Shown: positions 51,553 through 59,794, counted from the first letter of the stretch. The stretch is 64,000 nucleotides of DNA from Nocardioides sp. T2.26MG-1 (GCF_950101795.1 NZ_CATNLZ010000023.1:124001-188000), one strand, 5' to 3'. Made by a program: numbers and translations. The notes: generated from the letters alone by a model not told the origin.

Positions 51553-52782
51553 ATGACCGCGATCCAGAAGAAGCCCGTCAGCCCCATCGAGCACCTCACG
51601 CCCGAGGACATCGAGCAGCTCGGGGTCGAGCTGGACACGATCCGCCAGGACATCCTCGACAGCCGGGGCGAGAAGGACGCGAAGTACATCCGCACGGTCA
51701 TCGACGTGCAGCGCCGCCTCGAGCTCGGCAGCCGCGCGGTGCTGCTGTTCTCGTCGTTCCCGCCGGCCTGGGTGGTCGGCACCGCCGGCCTGAGCGTCGC
51801 GAAGATCCTCGAGAACATGGAGATCGGCCACAACATCCTGCACGGCCAGTGGGACTGGATGCGCGACCCCAAGATCCACTCCACGACCTGGGAGTGGGAC
51901 ATGGCCACGCCGGCCGAGCAGTGGAAGCACTCGCACAACGAGCTGCACCACACCTACACGAACGTGATCGGCAAGGACAACGACCTCGGCTACGGCATCA
52001 TGCGCGTCGACGAGGACCAGCCCTGGCACCCGTTCTTCCTCGTGCAGCCGCTGTGGAACTTCATCAACGCCTGCTTCTTCGAGTACGGCATCGCGGCGTA
52101 CGACCTCGAGCTCGGCGCCACCATCAAGAAGAAGCAGACCAAGGACCCCGACTTCAAGCGCCGGGTCAAGGGCGTGCTGACCAAGATCCGCCGCCAGGCC
52201 ACCAAGGACTACGTCGTGCACCCGGCGCTGTCGATCCCGACCGGCTCGTTCCTGCCGACGCTCGCCGCGAACTTCACCGCGAACGTCGTGCGCAACCTGT
52301 GGAGCCACTCGGTGATCATGTGCGGGCACTTCCCCGAGGGTGTGGAGACGTTCGAGAAGCGCTCGATCGAGGGCGAGTCGCGCGGCGAGTGGTACGTCCG
52401 CCAGATGCTCGGCTCGGCCAACATCTCCGGCTCCAAGGCGATGCACATCATGAGCGGCAACCTCTCGCACCAGATCGAGCACCACCTGTTCCCCGACCTG
52501 CCGTCGAACCGGTACGCCGAGATCGCCCCGCGGGTGAAGGCGCTGTTCGAGAAGTACGACCTCAACTACCACGAGGCGCCGCTCCCCAAGCAGGTCTACT
52601 CGGCCTGGCACAAGGTCGTCCGGCTCTCGCTGCCCAACGGCTGGCTGGCCACCACCAACGCCAAGAACGCCCCGCAGCAGCTCGCGATGCTCTACAAGAT
52701 GAGCACCGGTGGCCCCAAGGTGCGGCGGGCCGCGCAGGCCCGGCTGAACCAGCTGGCTCGCAAGACCTCCGCTGCCGCCTGA
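51553..52782 (+). CDS. Membrane fatty-acid (stearoyl-CoA type) desaturase, DesA3-like
   Basis: A 409-residue di-iron membrane enzyme with all three His boxes: GHNILHGQ (His93/97), HNELHHTYTN (about 128-133) and HQIEHHLFPD (about 306-311). Motifs WDWMRDPKIHS, GKDNDLGYGIMR and EWYVRQMLGSANI are as in mycobacterial DesA3. It should introduce a double bond, probably delta-9, into acyl-CoA with electrons from the upstream reductase. AGGAGA precedes the ATG. Two facing repeat copies follow and may end transcription. Confidence 0.92.
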   Translation: MTAIQKKPVSPIEHLTPEDIEQLGVELDTIRQDILDSRGEKDAKYIRTVIDVQRRLELGSRAVLLFSSFPPAWVVGTAGLSVAKILENMEIGHNILHGQWDWMRDPKIHSTTWEWDMATPAEQWKHSHNELHHTYTNVIGKDNDLGYGIMRVDEDQPWHPFFLVQPLWNFINACFFEYGIAAYDLELGATIKKKQTKDPDFKRRVKGVLTKIRRQATKDYVVHPALSIPTGSFLPTLAANFTANVVRNLWSHSVIMCGHFPEGVETFEKRSIEGESRGEWYVRQMLGSANISGSKAMHIMSGNLSHQIEHHLFPDLPSNRYAEIAPRVKALFEKYDLNYHEAPLPKQVYSAWHKVVRLSLPNGWLATTNAKNAPQQLAMLYKMSTGGPKVRRAAQARLNQLARKTSAAA

Positions 52783-52792
52783 CCGGCGTCGC

Positions 52793-52838
52793 GGTGGTGT
52801 CGAGGCTCGTCGCTGGCGCTCCTCGCACCTCAACCACC
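52793..52838. repeat. Dispersed repeat (minus orientation) after the desaturase
   Basis: It starts GGTGGTGTCGAGGCTCG and ends CGCACCTCAACCACC, the reverse-complement orientation of the family. It starts 11 bases after the desaturase stop. Confidence 0.85.
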
Positions 52839-52867
52839 GTGTGACCAACCGTGTGAGCGGCGTCCAC

Positions 52868-52904
52868 GGCGGTTGAGGTGCGAGCGCAGCGAGCCTCGAA
52901 ACCC
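52868..52904. repeat. Dispersed repeat (plus orientation) before the aldo/keto reductase stop
   Basis: GGCGGTTGAGGTGCGAGCGC begins the copy, which ends GAGCCTCGAAACCC. With the copy at 52793 it makes a facing pair filling the gap between two convergent genes, so together they can act as a two-way terminator. Confidence 0.85.
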
Positions 52905-52917
52905 GTGGCCCTGCGGG

Positions 52918-53790
52918 TCAACGACCGATCGCGTCGAGCTCCGCGAGGTCGTCCGGCGACAGCTCCAGCCCGGCGCCGGCGACGTTCTCCCGCAGGTGCG
53001 CGACCGACGAGGTGCCGGGGATCAGCAGGATGTTCGGCGAGCGGTGCAGGAGCCAGGCGAGCGCCACGGACAGTGGCGAGGCGCCGAGCCGGGTGGCGAC
53101 GGCGTCGAGCTCGGCGGACTGCAGCGGCGTGAACCCGCCCAGCGGGAAGTACGGCACGTAGGCGACGCCCTGCTCCGCGAGGGCGTCGATCAGCTCGTCG
53201 TCCTCGCGGTTGGCGAGGTTGTAGGCGTTCTGCACGCACACCACCGGGGCGATCGACTGTGCCTCCGCGACCTGCTCGGCCGACACGGTGCTGACCCCGA
53301 GGTGCCGGATCAGCCCCTGCTCCTGCAGCTCGGCGAGGGCCCCGAAGCCCTCGGCGATCGAGCCGGGCTCGGGTCGGTCGAGGCCGCCGACGCGGTAGTT
53401 GACGACGTCCAGGGTCTCGAGGCCGAGGTTCTCCAGGTTCTGGTGCACGTCCTCGCGGAGCTCGCGGGGACTGCGCGCGTGCGGCCAGCCGCCCTCGGCG
53501 TCGCGGCGTGAGCCGACCTTGGTGACGATCACCAGGTCGTCGGGGTAGGGGTGCAGCGCCTCCTTGATGATCTGGTTGGTGACGTGCGGTCCGTAGATGT
53601 CGGCGGTGTCGAGGTGGGTGATGCCCAGCTCGACCGCCTCCCGGAGGACCGCGATCGCGCCGTCGCGGTCGGCCGGCGGACCGAAGACGCCGGGGCCGGC
53701 GAGCTGCATCGCGCCGTACCCGACGCGGGTCACGGTCAGGTCCCCCAGCTGGTAGGTCCCGCCGGGCAAGGTGGTGGTGGTCGTGGTCAT
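52918..53790 (-). CDS. Aldo/keto reductase
   Basis: A 290-residue AKR with the barrel signature: VGYGAMQLAGPGVFG, HLDTADIYGPH (catalytic Asp and Tyr), VIVTKVGSRRD (Lys) and ALAWLLHRSPNILLIPGTSS for NADPH binding. Substrate unknown. ATG 53790 lies seven bases after CACCGT, in an ACCGTGGTC box that is mirrored at the divergent XRE gene. The two genes probably form a regulator-target pair. Confidence 0.88.
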   Translation of the reverse strand: MTTTTTTLPGGTYQLGDLTVTRVGYGAMQLAGPGVFGPPADRDGAIAVLREAVELGITHLDTADIYGPHVTNQIIKEALHPYPDDLVIVTKVGSRRDAEGGWPHARSPRELREDVHQNLENLGLETLDVVNYRVGGLDRPEPGSIAEGFGALAELQEQGLIRHLGVSTVSAEQVAEAQSIAPVVCVQNAYNLANREDDELIDALAEQGVAYVPYFPLGGFTPLQSAELDAVATRLGASPLSVALAWLLHRSPNILLIPGTSSVAHLRENVAGAGLELSPDDLAELDAIGR

Positions 53791-53793
53791 GCC

Positions 53794-53889
53794 GACCACG
53801 GTGCCTGGCTCCGGCCGGGGGCCCCAGGTCCCCGTCATCCTGGGAGTGAGAGGGACAGGGACGGCCGGGACCACCCGGCTACCGTGGTC
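53794..53889. promoter_or_regulatory. Mirrored ACCGTGGTC boxes at two divergent promoters
   Basis: GACCACGGT (53794-53802) and ACCGTGGTC (53881-53889) are exact complements. Each overlaps the proposed -10 of the gene it faces: CACCGT for the reductase and TACCGT for the XRE gene. One regulator, perhaps the XRE protein, could therefore act on both. Confidence 0.5.
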
Positions 53890-53892
53890 AGG

Positions 53893-54744
53893 GTGACCGA
53901 CGACCGCCGCCTCGGGGACTACCTCCGCGCCCGCCGCGAGCTGGTGCTGCCCGAGGACGTCGGGCTGCAGGTCTTCGGCGTGCGACGCGTGCCCGGGCTG
54001 CGTCGCGAGGAGGTCGCGATGCTCGCCGGGATCAGCTCCGACTACTACCTGCGCCTGGAGCAGGGCCGCGACCGCAACCCGTCGGTGCAGGTGCTCGAGG
54101 CGCTCGCGCGGGTGCTCCAGCTCGACCCGACCGCGACCGAGTACCTCCTGACCCTCGGCGCCCCCCGACCCCGCTCGCGCTCCCGCCGGCCGCGGCGGGA
54201 GACCGTGCCCCCCGAGATCGCCCAGCTGGTGCAGGTGATCGGCCTGCCGGCGTTCGTGGAGGGCCGCTACCTCGACGTCCTGGTGACGAACCCGCTCGCG
54301 ACCGCGCTGCAGCCGAACGTGCGGGTCGGCGAGAACCGGCTGCGCTCGTTGTTCCTCGACCCGGCCGAGCGCGCGGTGCTGCCCGAGTGCACCGAGCTCG
54401 CGCCCCAGATGGTGGCCGGGTTCCGGGCCCGGGTCGGCAACGACATCGACGACCCGCGCGTGGTGGAGCTCGTGGGCGAGCTGTCCCTGAAGAGCGAGGA
54501 GTTCCGCCAGGCCTGGGCGCGCCACGACGTCAAGGCGGTGCGGAGCAAGCCGGTGCGGATGCAGCACCCGTTGGTGGGCGATCTCGACCTGCGGCTCGCC
54601 AAGCTCGCCGTCGAGGGCACCGACGGCCAGACGCTGGTGGTGCACCACGCCGAGCCGGGCACCGACACCGCCGAGCGGCTCGCGCTGCTGGCCTCGCTGG
54701 TCGCGGAGGCGCCGGCGGAGCACGCGGCGTCGCGGCCGACCTGA
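53893..54744 (+). CDS. XRE-type regulator with MmyB-like ligand domain
   Basis: A 283-residue protein: HTH at about 8-75 (LRREEVAMLAGISSDYYLRLEQGR) and a C-terminal MmyB-like domain (about 100-270; AFVEGRYLDVLVTNPLATAL, NRLRSLFLDPAERAVLP, WARHDVKAVRSKPVRMQHP, LVVHHAEPGT). Such proteins are common in actinobacteria next to oxidoreductases. GTG 53893 is seven bases after TACCGT. It is divergent from the aldo/keto reductase, its likely target. Confidence 0.9.
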   Translation: MTDDRRLGDYLRARRELVLPEDVGLQVFGVRRVPGLRREEVAMLAGISSDYYLRLEQGRDRNPSVQVLEALARVLQLDPTATEYLLTLGAPRPRSRSRRPRRETVPPEIAQLVQVIGLPAFVEGRYLDVLVTNPLATALQPNVRVGENRLRSLFLDPAERAVLPECTELAPQMVAGFRARVGNDIDDPRVVELVGELSLKSEEFRQAWARHDVKAVRSKPVRMQHPLVGDLDLRLAKLAVEGTDGQTLVVHHAEPGTDTAERLALLASLVAEAPAEHAASRPT

Positions 54745-54807
54745 GGTCGGTTCGTCACGACACCGAACGTGACGATGAGTCCCGCGCTTCGGCGGAGTCG
54801 GATGTGC

Positions 54808-55512
54808 ATGACGACGTTCGCGCTCCTCCACGGCTCCGGCGACGGTGGCTGGTCCTGGCACCTGGTGCAGGACGCGCTGCGGGAGCGCGGGCACGAGACC
54901 GTTGCGCCGGATCTGCCCACCGACCGGGACGAGGCGACGTGGGACGACTGTGTCGCCGTGGTCGCGGAGGCGGTCGGAGAGGCGGGCGACCTGGTCGTCG
55001 TGGGGCACTCCGCAGGCGGCTTCGTCGTGCCCCTCGTCGCCCAGGAGCTCGGGGCGCGGCTGCAGGTGTACGTTGCCGGGATGGTGCCATGGCCCGGCGA
55101 GACCGCGGGCGACTGGTTCGACAACCTCGGCTGGTCGGAGGCCGTGGCCGAGCAGGCCGGCCGCGACGGTGGCCTGACCGGTAGCGCCGACCCGATCGTC
55201 GCGTTCTACGAGGACGTACCGGCGGAGCTCGCGGCCGAGGCGATCGCGCGGGAGCGGCCGACCAGCGAGCGGCTCGGGGAGACGCCCTGGCCGATGCCCG
55301 CGCTCCCCGACGTGTCGGCGACGTACGTCGTCACCGCGCGCGACCGGTTCCTCCCGCCGTCGGTGCAGCGCCGGGCTGCTGTCGACCGCCTCGGCGTCAC
55401 CGCACCCGACGAGATCGACGCCGGCCACTGCGTCCACCTGAGCCGGCCCGAGGAGCTCGCCGACCTGCTCACCCGTGCTCAGGGCAGGAGAGCGAGCTTC
55501 CCGCCGGGGTGA
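54808..55512 (+). CDS. Alpha/beta hydrolase
   Basis: A 234-residue alpha/beta hydrolase. TTFALLHGSGDGGWSW is the oxyanion strand, VVGHSAGGFV holds the nucleophile Ser, DRFLPPSVQ the acid and DAGHCVHLSRPEELADLL the His. The compact size fits esterases of the salicylate-methyl-esterase group. ATG 54808 fits the fold start; ATG 54802, four bases after GGAG, is an alternative. The last 34 bases overlap the convergent quinone-reductase-like gene. Confidence 0.85.
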   Translation: MTTFALLHGSGDGGWSWHLVQDALRERGHETVAPDLPTDRDEATWDDCVAVVAEAVGEAGDLVVVGHSAGGFVVPLVAQELGARLQVYVAGMVPWPGETAGDWFDNLGWSEAVAEQAGRDGGLTGSADPIVAFYEDVPAELAAEAIARERPTSERLGETPWPMPALPDVSATYVVTARDRFLPPSVQRRAAVDRLGVTAPDEIDAGHCVHLSRPEELADLLTRAQGRRASFPPG

Positions 55513-56402
55513 CCGCCGCGGAGGAGTTCGACCGCCTCGATCGCGTCCGCGAGCGGGAAGGTGCGCGCCACCGGCACCTCGAGCAGTCCCTGCTCGGCGA
55601 GCTCGATCAGGTGCCCGCGGACGGCGTCGCGGTAGGTCTTGCTGGCCGGCAGGGTGCCGCCGAGGGCGAGGAAGCCGTCGGACCGGGCGCGCTGGGGCGC
55701 CGCGATCGTGGCGATGCGGTCGCGGTCGGCGACCAGGGCGAGCGAGACGTCGATCGCCTCGTCCGTGCCGATGCAGTCGAGTGCCGCCGCGATGCCGCCG
55801 GGGGCCGCGCCGCGGACCCGCTGCTCGAGCCCGTCGCCGTGGGCCACCGGCACCCCGCCGTACCTCTGGACGCGGGCGAAGCTGCCCGCGCTCGCGGTCC
55901 CGACGACCCGGGCACCGAGCAGCGCCGCCTGCTGCAGGAGGCTCACGCCGACCGCGCCGGAGGCGCCGTGCACGAGGATCGTGTCGCCCGCCGCGACCCT
56001 GGTGACGTGCAGCATCTCCGCGGCCGTGGCTCCCGCGAGCAGCAGGGTGGCGGCCTCCTCCCACGCCAGCGACGCCGGCTTGGCGAACACGTCGGCGGCC
56101 GGGACGGTGAGCGCGGTCGCCCAGCCCCCGCGGACCCGGTAGGCGAGCACCTCGTCGCCGACGCCGCCGCCGCCGGAGGCGATCTCGGTGCCGGGTCCGA
56201 TCGCGGTGATCACGCCGGCGACCTCGTAGCCGATCGGGAGCGGGAAGTCCGCCGCCGCCGCCCTCGCGGCGTGCTTGTGGTCGGCGGGGTTCATGCCGGC
56301 CGCGCGGACCTCGATGGTCACCTCGCCCGCGCGCGGCGGGGGTACGTCGTAGTCCTCGAAGGCGAACGCTCCCGGGGCGGTCGCGATCCAGTGCCGAGCC
56401 AT
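55479..56402 (-). CDS. Zinc-independent medium-chain dehydrogenase (quinone oxidoreductase-like)
   Basis: A 307-residue MDR protein: GEVTIEVRAAGMNPADHK, YEVAGVITAIGPGTEI, and the NADPH site VHGASGAVGVSLLQQAALLGARVVG written here as HGASGAVGVSLLQQ. The usual zinc-binding cysteines are absent, so it is of the QOR type. ATG 56402 lies seven bases after TAGGGT. Its promoter region contains the start of the broken cupin gene facing the other way. Confidence 0.9.
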   Translation of the reverse strand: MARHWIATAPGAFAFEDYDVPPPRAGEVTIEVRAAGMNPADHKHAARAAAADFPLPIGYEVAGVITAIGPGTEIASGGGGVGDEVLAYRVRGGWATALTVPAADVFAKPASLAWEEAATLLLAGATAAEMLHVTRVAAGDTILVHGASGAVGVSLLQQAALLGARVVGTASAGSFARVQRYGGVPVAHGDGLEQRVRGAAPGGIAAALDCIGTDEAIDVSLALVADRDRIATIAAPQRARSDGFLALGGTLPASKTYRDAVRGHLIELAEQGLLEVPVARTFPLADAIEAVELLRGGHPGGKLALLP

Positions 56403-56667
56403 GTCACCGACCCTAGTGCCGACGGACGGCCGCTCCGTCTCGCGCCAGGGCCTGGACCAGTTCGAGGGCGTCTCGGCGCAGAGCGTCGGTCGCACGCCGT
56501 CGCGAACGCGGGCGACTTCGTCTACATCCCGCCCGGCGTCCCGCACGTGCCGGTCAACATCAGCGACAACGAGTGGGCACGCGCTGTGGTCGCGCGGACC
56601 GACCCGGACGAGCAGGAGAGCGTCGAGCTGCTGCCGCACCTCGACGGGCTGCCGCACCTGACCGCCG
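56401..56667 (+). pseudogene. Cupin-domain gene with internal deletion and frameshift
   Basis: Up to about 56490 one frame reads PTDGRSVSRQGLDQFEGVSA and QSVG, the typical cupin N-terminus. From about 56493 a different frame reads HAVANAGDFVYIPPGVPHVP, then ISDNEWARAVVARTDPDEQES and LLPHLDGLPHL, a cupin C-terminus. The central part of some 50 residues, which would hold the first metal His motif, is missing. The junction is near 56488-56494. The second frame has no stop of its own and runs into the next gene's antisense. Confidence 0.75.
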
Positions 56668-56696
56668 GTCGTGACCGCCGCGGGCCCCGGTCCTGC

Positions 56697-57323
56697 TCAG
56701 TGCAGCCGGTTCAACGCCGAGGCGGCGAGCCGCCCGGCGCGGCGCGGGCTGCCGGTGGCGTTGACGTCGACGACGCCGACGTGGGCGCCGTCGACCAGGA
56801 CGGCGTACCCGCCCGAGCGCGTGCCGTCGCCGTTGAACGTGGGCATCCAGAGCGCGCGCCCGGTGTCGGTGCTGACGCGGTGCACGCGGCCGAAGTACCA
56901 GTGCCCCTCCGGCACGTCCTGGCAGGCGCGGACCTGGCGGACGATGGTCCGGTAGCTCGCGGTGGCCTTGGCCGCCGACGCGCGGCCGGCGATCTGCTCG
57001 GAGACGTCGAACGGCGCGCCGCCGTCCCCGATCTGGCCCGTGAAGAGGCCGTGGAGGATGCGGTCGTGGCGGCCGACGACGTCGCGCATCCGGGTCTCGC
57101 CGGTACAGGCCGACAGGGCCTGCCGGCCGTCGCCCGTGCCGACGTGCCGGCTGACCGGCTGGGCGGCGTGGAAGGCGTCGGCCACGTCGGCACGGTGCAG
57201 CACGTCGCCCGCGCGCACGGGGGACGGAGCGGCCGCCTGGGCGAGCGCCGGCCCGGCGCCGAGCACCCCGGCGAGAGCGGTGGCGGCGACGGCGGCGAGA
57301 ACGGTGGTGGGTCGGCTGATCAT
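56697..57323 (-). CDS. Secreted protein of unknown function (sensor-domain-like)
   Basis: A 208-residue exported protein with a signal peptide (VLAAVAATALAGVLGAGPALA) and a mature domain with paired cysteines (SACTGETR, RACQDVPEGHW). It resembles extracytoplasmic domains often linked to Ser/Thr kinases: SYRTIVRQVRACQD and GYAVLVDGAHVGVVDVN. It is similar in layout to the next protein, suggesting a duplication. GGAGGA precedes ATG 57323. No catalytic motif is visible. Confidence 0.65.
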   Translation of the reverse strand: MISRPTTVLAAVAATALAGVLGAGPALAQAAAPSPVRAGDVLHRADVADAFHAAQPVSRHVGTGDGRQALSACTGETRMRDVVGRHDRILHGLFTGQIGDGGAPFDVSEQIAGRASAAKATASYRTIVRQVRACQDVPEGHWYFGRVHRVSTDTGRALWMPTFNGDGTRSGGYAVLVDGAHVGVVDVNATGSPRRAGRLAASALNRLH

Positions 57324-57421
57324 CGGGTTCCTCCGGTGGTGGGCACGAACGTGCCTGGTGATGTGGACACCTGAGTGATGACGGGCCGTCGGGCTTTGTT
57401 GGCTGGGATCTCCGAGAAATC

Positions 57422-58108
57422 TCAGCCGAGCCGCTCCGCGGTCTGGCGCGCCAGCTCGCGGAGGCCCTCGGGATCGACCGGGGTGACGTCGCCGTAGACG
57501 TCGACCAGGCACACCCGGTCGCCGGAGCGCGCGAGCACGCCGTACGCCGCGTGCTCGGGTGCGGCGCGGCCGATCCGCCACACCTGGGCGGTCCCGCCGG
57601 CGGTCGCCGCCGAGGCGACGAGCAGCGACGGTCGCTTGCCGGCGCCGCTTGTGCAGTGGCGGTACCACCCCGAGATCCGGTCGTAGAGGTGCCGGGCCTG
57701 GGGCGGGGTGTCGATCTGCGCGACCGTCTGCGCGGCGGTGAACGACGACTCACGGTCCCAACTGACGCTGACCGTCCCGACGGGGCCTGCGGCCTCGCCC
57801 AGCGAGGTGCGCTGGCAGGCGTAGGCGAACTGGGCCTCGCCGTTCGTCAGCGACTCGATCTTCAGGGTCGGCCAGCCGATCGTTGCGAAGTCGGTGGTGC
57901 TGAGCAGGTCGTCGGCGCCGAGCAGCCCGTCCGGTGACGCGGACGTTCCGTTGCTGGGCGTGACACCGGCATCGGCCCCCGGCCCCGTGCTCGTCGGGGC
58001 AGACGGCTCGTCCGTGAGCGCGTGGCCCGCGAGCCCGGCCCCAGTGCCGGCGACCAGCGATGCGGCCAGCAGGAGCAGGGCGGCCGCGCGGCCGATCCGT
58101 CGGCTCAT
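57422..58108 (-). CDS. Membrane-anchored extracytoplasmic protein coupled to the sigma factor
   Basis: A 228-residue protein with one N-terminal hydrophobic segment (AAALLLLAASLVAGTGAGLA), a Ser/Thr/Gly linker and a domain with Cys pairs (FAYACQRTS, YRHCTSGAG). Its ATG overlaps the sigma factor stop as ATGA, so the two are co-translated. That position is usual for an anti-sigma factor, but there is no zinc-binding anti-sigma motif and the N-terminus is too short for a cytosolic sigma-binding domain. It is more likely a sensor or effector. Confidence 0.65.
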   Translation of the reverse strand: MSRRIGRAAALLLLAASLVAGTGAGLAGHALTDEPSAPTSTGPGADAGVTPSNGTSASPDGLLGADDLLSTTDFATIGWPTLKIESLTNGEAQFAYACQRTSLGEAAGPVGTVSVSWDRESSFTAAQTVAQIDTPPQARHLYDRISGWYRHCTSGAGKRPSLLVASAATAGGTAQVWRIGRAAPEHAAYGVLARSGDRVCLVDVYGDVTPVDPEGLRELARQTAERLG

Positions 58109-58674
58109 CGGTCCCCGAGCATCCCGCGCAGCTGGGTGCGCGCCCGATGGATGCGGTCCTTGACCGCGCTCATCGGCGCGCCCGTCGCGGCCGCGATCTC
58201 GTCGTACGTGAGACCGCCGAGGTCGCGCAGCACGAACGGCTCGACCACCGTCGGCGAGCGCCCCTCGAGCTCCTCCAGCGCGTCGAGCAGGTCCAGCCGG
58301 GTGCCGGCGATCACGCTGGTCGTGCGCGGGTCGGGTTGCTCGGGGAGCAGGTCTGCGGTGCGCTCGCCGGCGCGGCGGCGCAGGGAGCGGTAGGTGCCGC
58401 GCGCGGCGTTGGACGTCACGACGACCACCCAGCCGCGGAACGAGCCGCGCCCGGTGAACTGGTCGAGCTTGGTCGCGATCGTCAGCAGCGCGTCCTGGGC
58501 CGCCTCCTCGGCGTCCTCCGGGTAGGGCAGGAACCGGCGGCACCGGCCGAGCACCATCGGGCGGATCCGCGCGAGCAGCTCCTCGAGTGCGGCCTGGTCG
58601 CCGTCGCGGGCCCGCGCCACGAGGGCGTCGAGCAGGTCGGCGTCACGCTCCGTGTCACGTGGGGAGGTCGGCAT
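58105..58674 (-). CDS. ECF-type RNA polymerase sigma factor (second paralogue)
   Basis: A 189-residue sigma factor. Region 2: ARDGDQAALEELLARIRP, PYPEDAEEAAQDALLTIATK and SFRGWVVVVTSNAARGTYRS. Region 4: FVLRDLGGLTYDEIAAATGA and PMSAVKDRIHRARTQLRG. PDPRTTSVIAGTRLDLLDA links them and is shared with the sigma factor at 25025. The divergent Ser/Thr kinase starts 27 bases away. The ATG overlap with the following gene is noted there. Confidence 0.92.
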   Translation of the reverse strand: MPTSPRDTERDADLLDALVARARDGDQAALEELLARIRPMVLGRCRRFLPYPEDAEEAAQDALLTIATKLDQFTGRGSFRGWVVVVTSNAARGTYRSLRRRAGERTADLLPEQPDPRTTSVIAGTRLDLLDALEELEGRSPTVVEPFVLRDLGGLTYDEIAAATGAPMSAVKDRIHRARTQLRGMLGDR

Positions 58675-58701
58675 CGCGCCTCTCCCGGGGATACTGGCTC
58701 C

Positions 58702-59628
58702 ATGGCACGCCTGGGACGCTACCTGCTCGAGGAGCGGCTCGGGTCGGGTGCCTTCGCCACCGTGTGGCGCGGCTACGACCCCGAGCTCGACAGCGCCGTG
58801 GCGGTCAAGGTCCTGGCCGAGAACTGGGCGGCGGACGGCGGCGTGTGCGAGCGGTTCCTCGCCGAGGCGCGGCTGCTGCGCCGGATCGCGCATCCGGCGG
58901 TGGTGCGCGTGCACGACGTGGGCACGGCGTACGGCGACGACGGGTTCGCGCGGCCGTACTTCGTGATGGATCTGGTCGAGGGCGGCACGCTGGAGTCGCG
59001 GGTCGGAGCGCTGCCGCCGGCGGAGGCCCTCGCGCTCGCGGCCGAGTCGGCCGAGGCGGTGCAGGTGCTCCACGACGAGGGCGTCCTCCACCGCGACGTG
59101 AAGCCCAGCAACCTGCTGGTCGACACGAGCGGCGGGACGCCCCGGGTGCTGGTCGCCGACCTCGGCAGCGCGAAGCTGCTCGCCGACGCGTCCATGCTCA
59201 CCATGGTGACCGGGAGCCCGGCGTACATGGCGCCCGAGCAGGCGAGCAACCTCGACGGCTTCGATGCCCGCGCCGACGTCTACGCGATGGGCGCGGTGAC
59301 CTACCAGCTGCTCAGCGGCCGGCTGCCGTACGACGTCGACTCGCCGGCCGCGGCGCGCACCCGCCCCGACGTACCGCCGCCGCCGATCGCCGACGAGGTC
59401 GGCCTGCCCACCCAGCTCGACGACGTCCTGTCCCGGGCGCTCGCGGTGCAGCCCGCCGACCGCTTCGCGAGCAGCGCCGACCTCGCCGCCGCGCTGCGCG
59501 ACCTCGCGGCCGGTCGCACGGTGTCGCTGCCCCGCCGGCGTACCGCGGGCTGGCCGCTGGTCCCGGTGCTCCTGGTCGCCCTGGTGCTCTTCGTCGTGTC
59601 GGGTGCCATCGCCTGGATGCTCGGCTGA
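58702..59628 (+). CDS. Membrane Ser/Thr protein kinase without extracellular domain (second paralogue)
   Basis: A 308-residue kinase. G-loop RLGSGAFATVW, Lys36 in VAVKVLAENW, HRDVKPSNLLV (Asp132), DLGSAK in place of DFG, and APEQASNLD. A single hydrophobic helix (WPLVPVLLVALVLFVVSGAI) at the very end is followed by only about five residues, so there is no sensor domain, unlike the kinase at 27527. ATG 58702 lies six bases after GATACT. The N-terminal 60 residues are very similar to those of the first kinase. Confidence 0.92.
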   Translation: MARLGRYLLEERLGSGAFATVWRGYDPELDSAVAVKVLAENWAADGGVCERFLAEARLLRRIAHPAVVRVHDVGTAYGDDGFARPYFVMDLVEGGTLESRVGALPPAEALALAAESAEAVQVLHDEGVLHRDVKPSNLLVDTSGGTPRVLVADLGSAKLLADASMLTMVTGSPAYMAPEQASNLDGFDARADVYAMGAVTYQLLSGRLPYDVDSPAAARTRPDVPPPPIADEVGLPTQLDDVLSRALAVQPADRFASSADLAAALRDLAAGRTVSLPRRRTAGWPLVPVLLVALVLFVVSGAIAWMLG

Positions 59629-59713
59629 GCCGGGCGGTGGCGAGCGAGGAGGCCGAGGACAGCTGGTTCGCCCGCTGAGGTGCCTACTCGAGACCCCGCA
59701 AGAGTCGGAGCAC

Positions 59714-59794
59714 GGTGGTTGAGGTGCGAAGGCCGCAAGGCGACGCACGGTGGTTGAGGTGCGAGGGCCGCTAGGCCCGAGCCTCGAAACCACC
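59714..59794. repeat. Two tandem copies of the dispersed palindromic repeat
   Basis: The first (59714-59746) keeps only GGTGGTTGAGGTGCGAAGG and part of the right side. The second (59749-59794) is complete, from GGTGGTTGAGGTGCGAGG to GCCTCGAAACCACC. Confidence 0.85.

Noticed and set aside
49048..52848. A 1266-codon open frame on the minus strand across the RTX, PucR and desaturase genes
   Set aside because: It is the antisense of well-supported genes on the plus strand and only matches the real PucR gene's strand by position. Long stop-free antisense frames are expected at this GC content.
52918..56064. A 1048-codon minus-strand frame
   Set aside because: Only its last 290 codons are real (the aldo/keto reductase). 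The rest is antisense to the XRE and hydrolase genes and has low-complexity Arg/Gly/Val composition.
57422..58108. Anti-sigma factor
   Set aside because: Position fits, but there is no HxxxCxxC zinc motif and almost no cytoplasmic part before the membrane helix.
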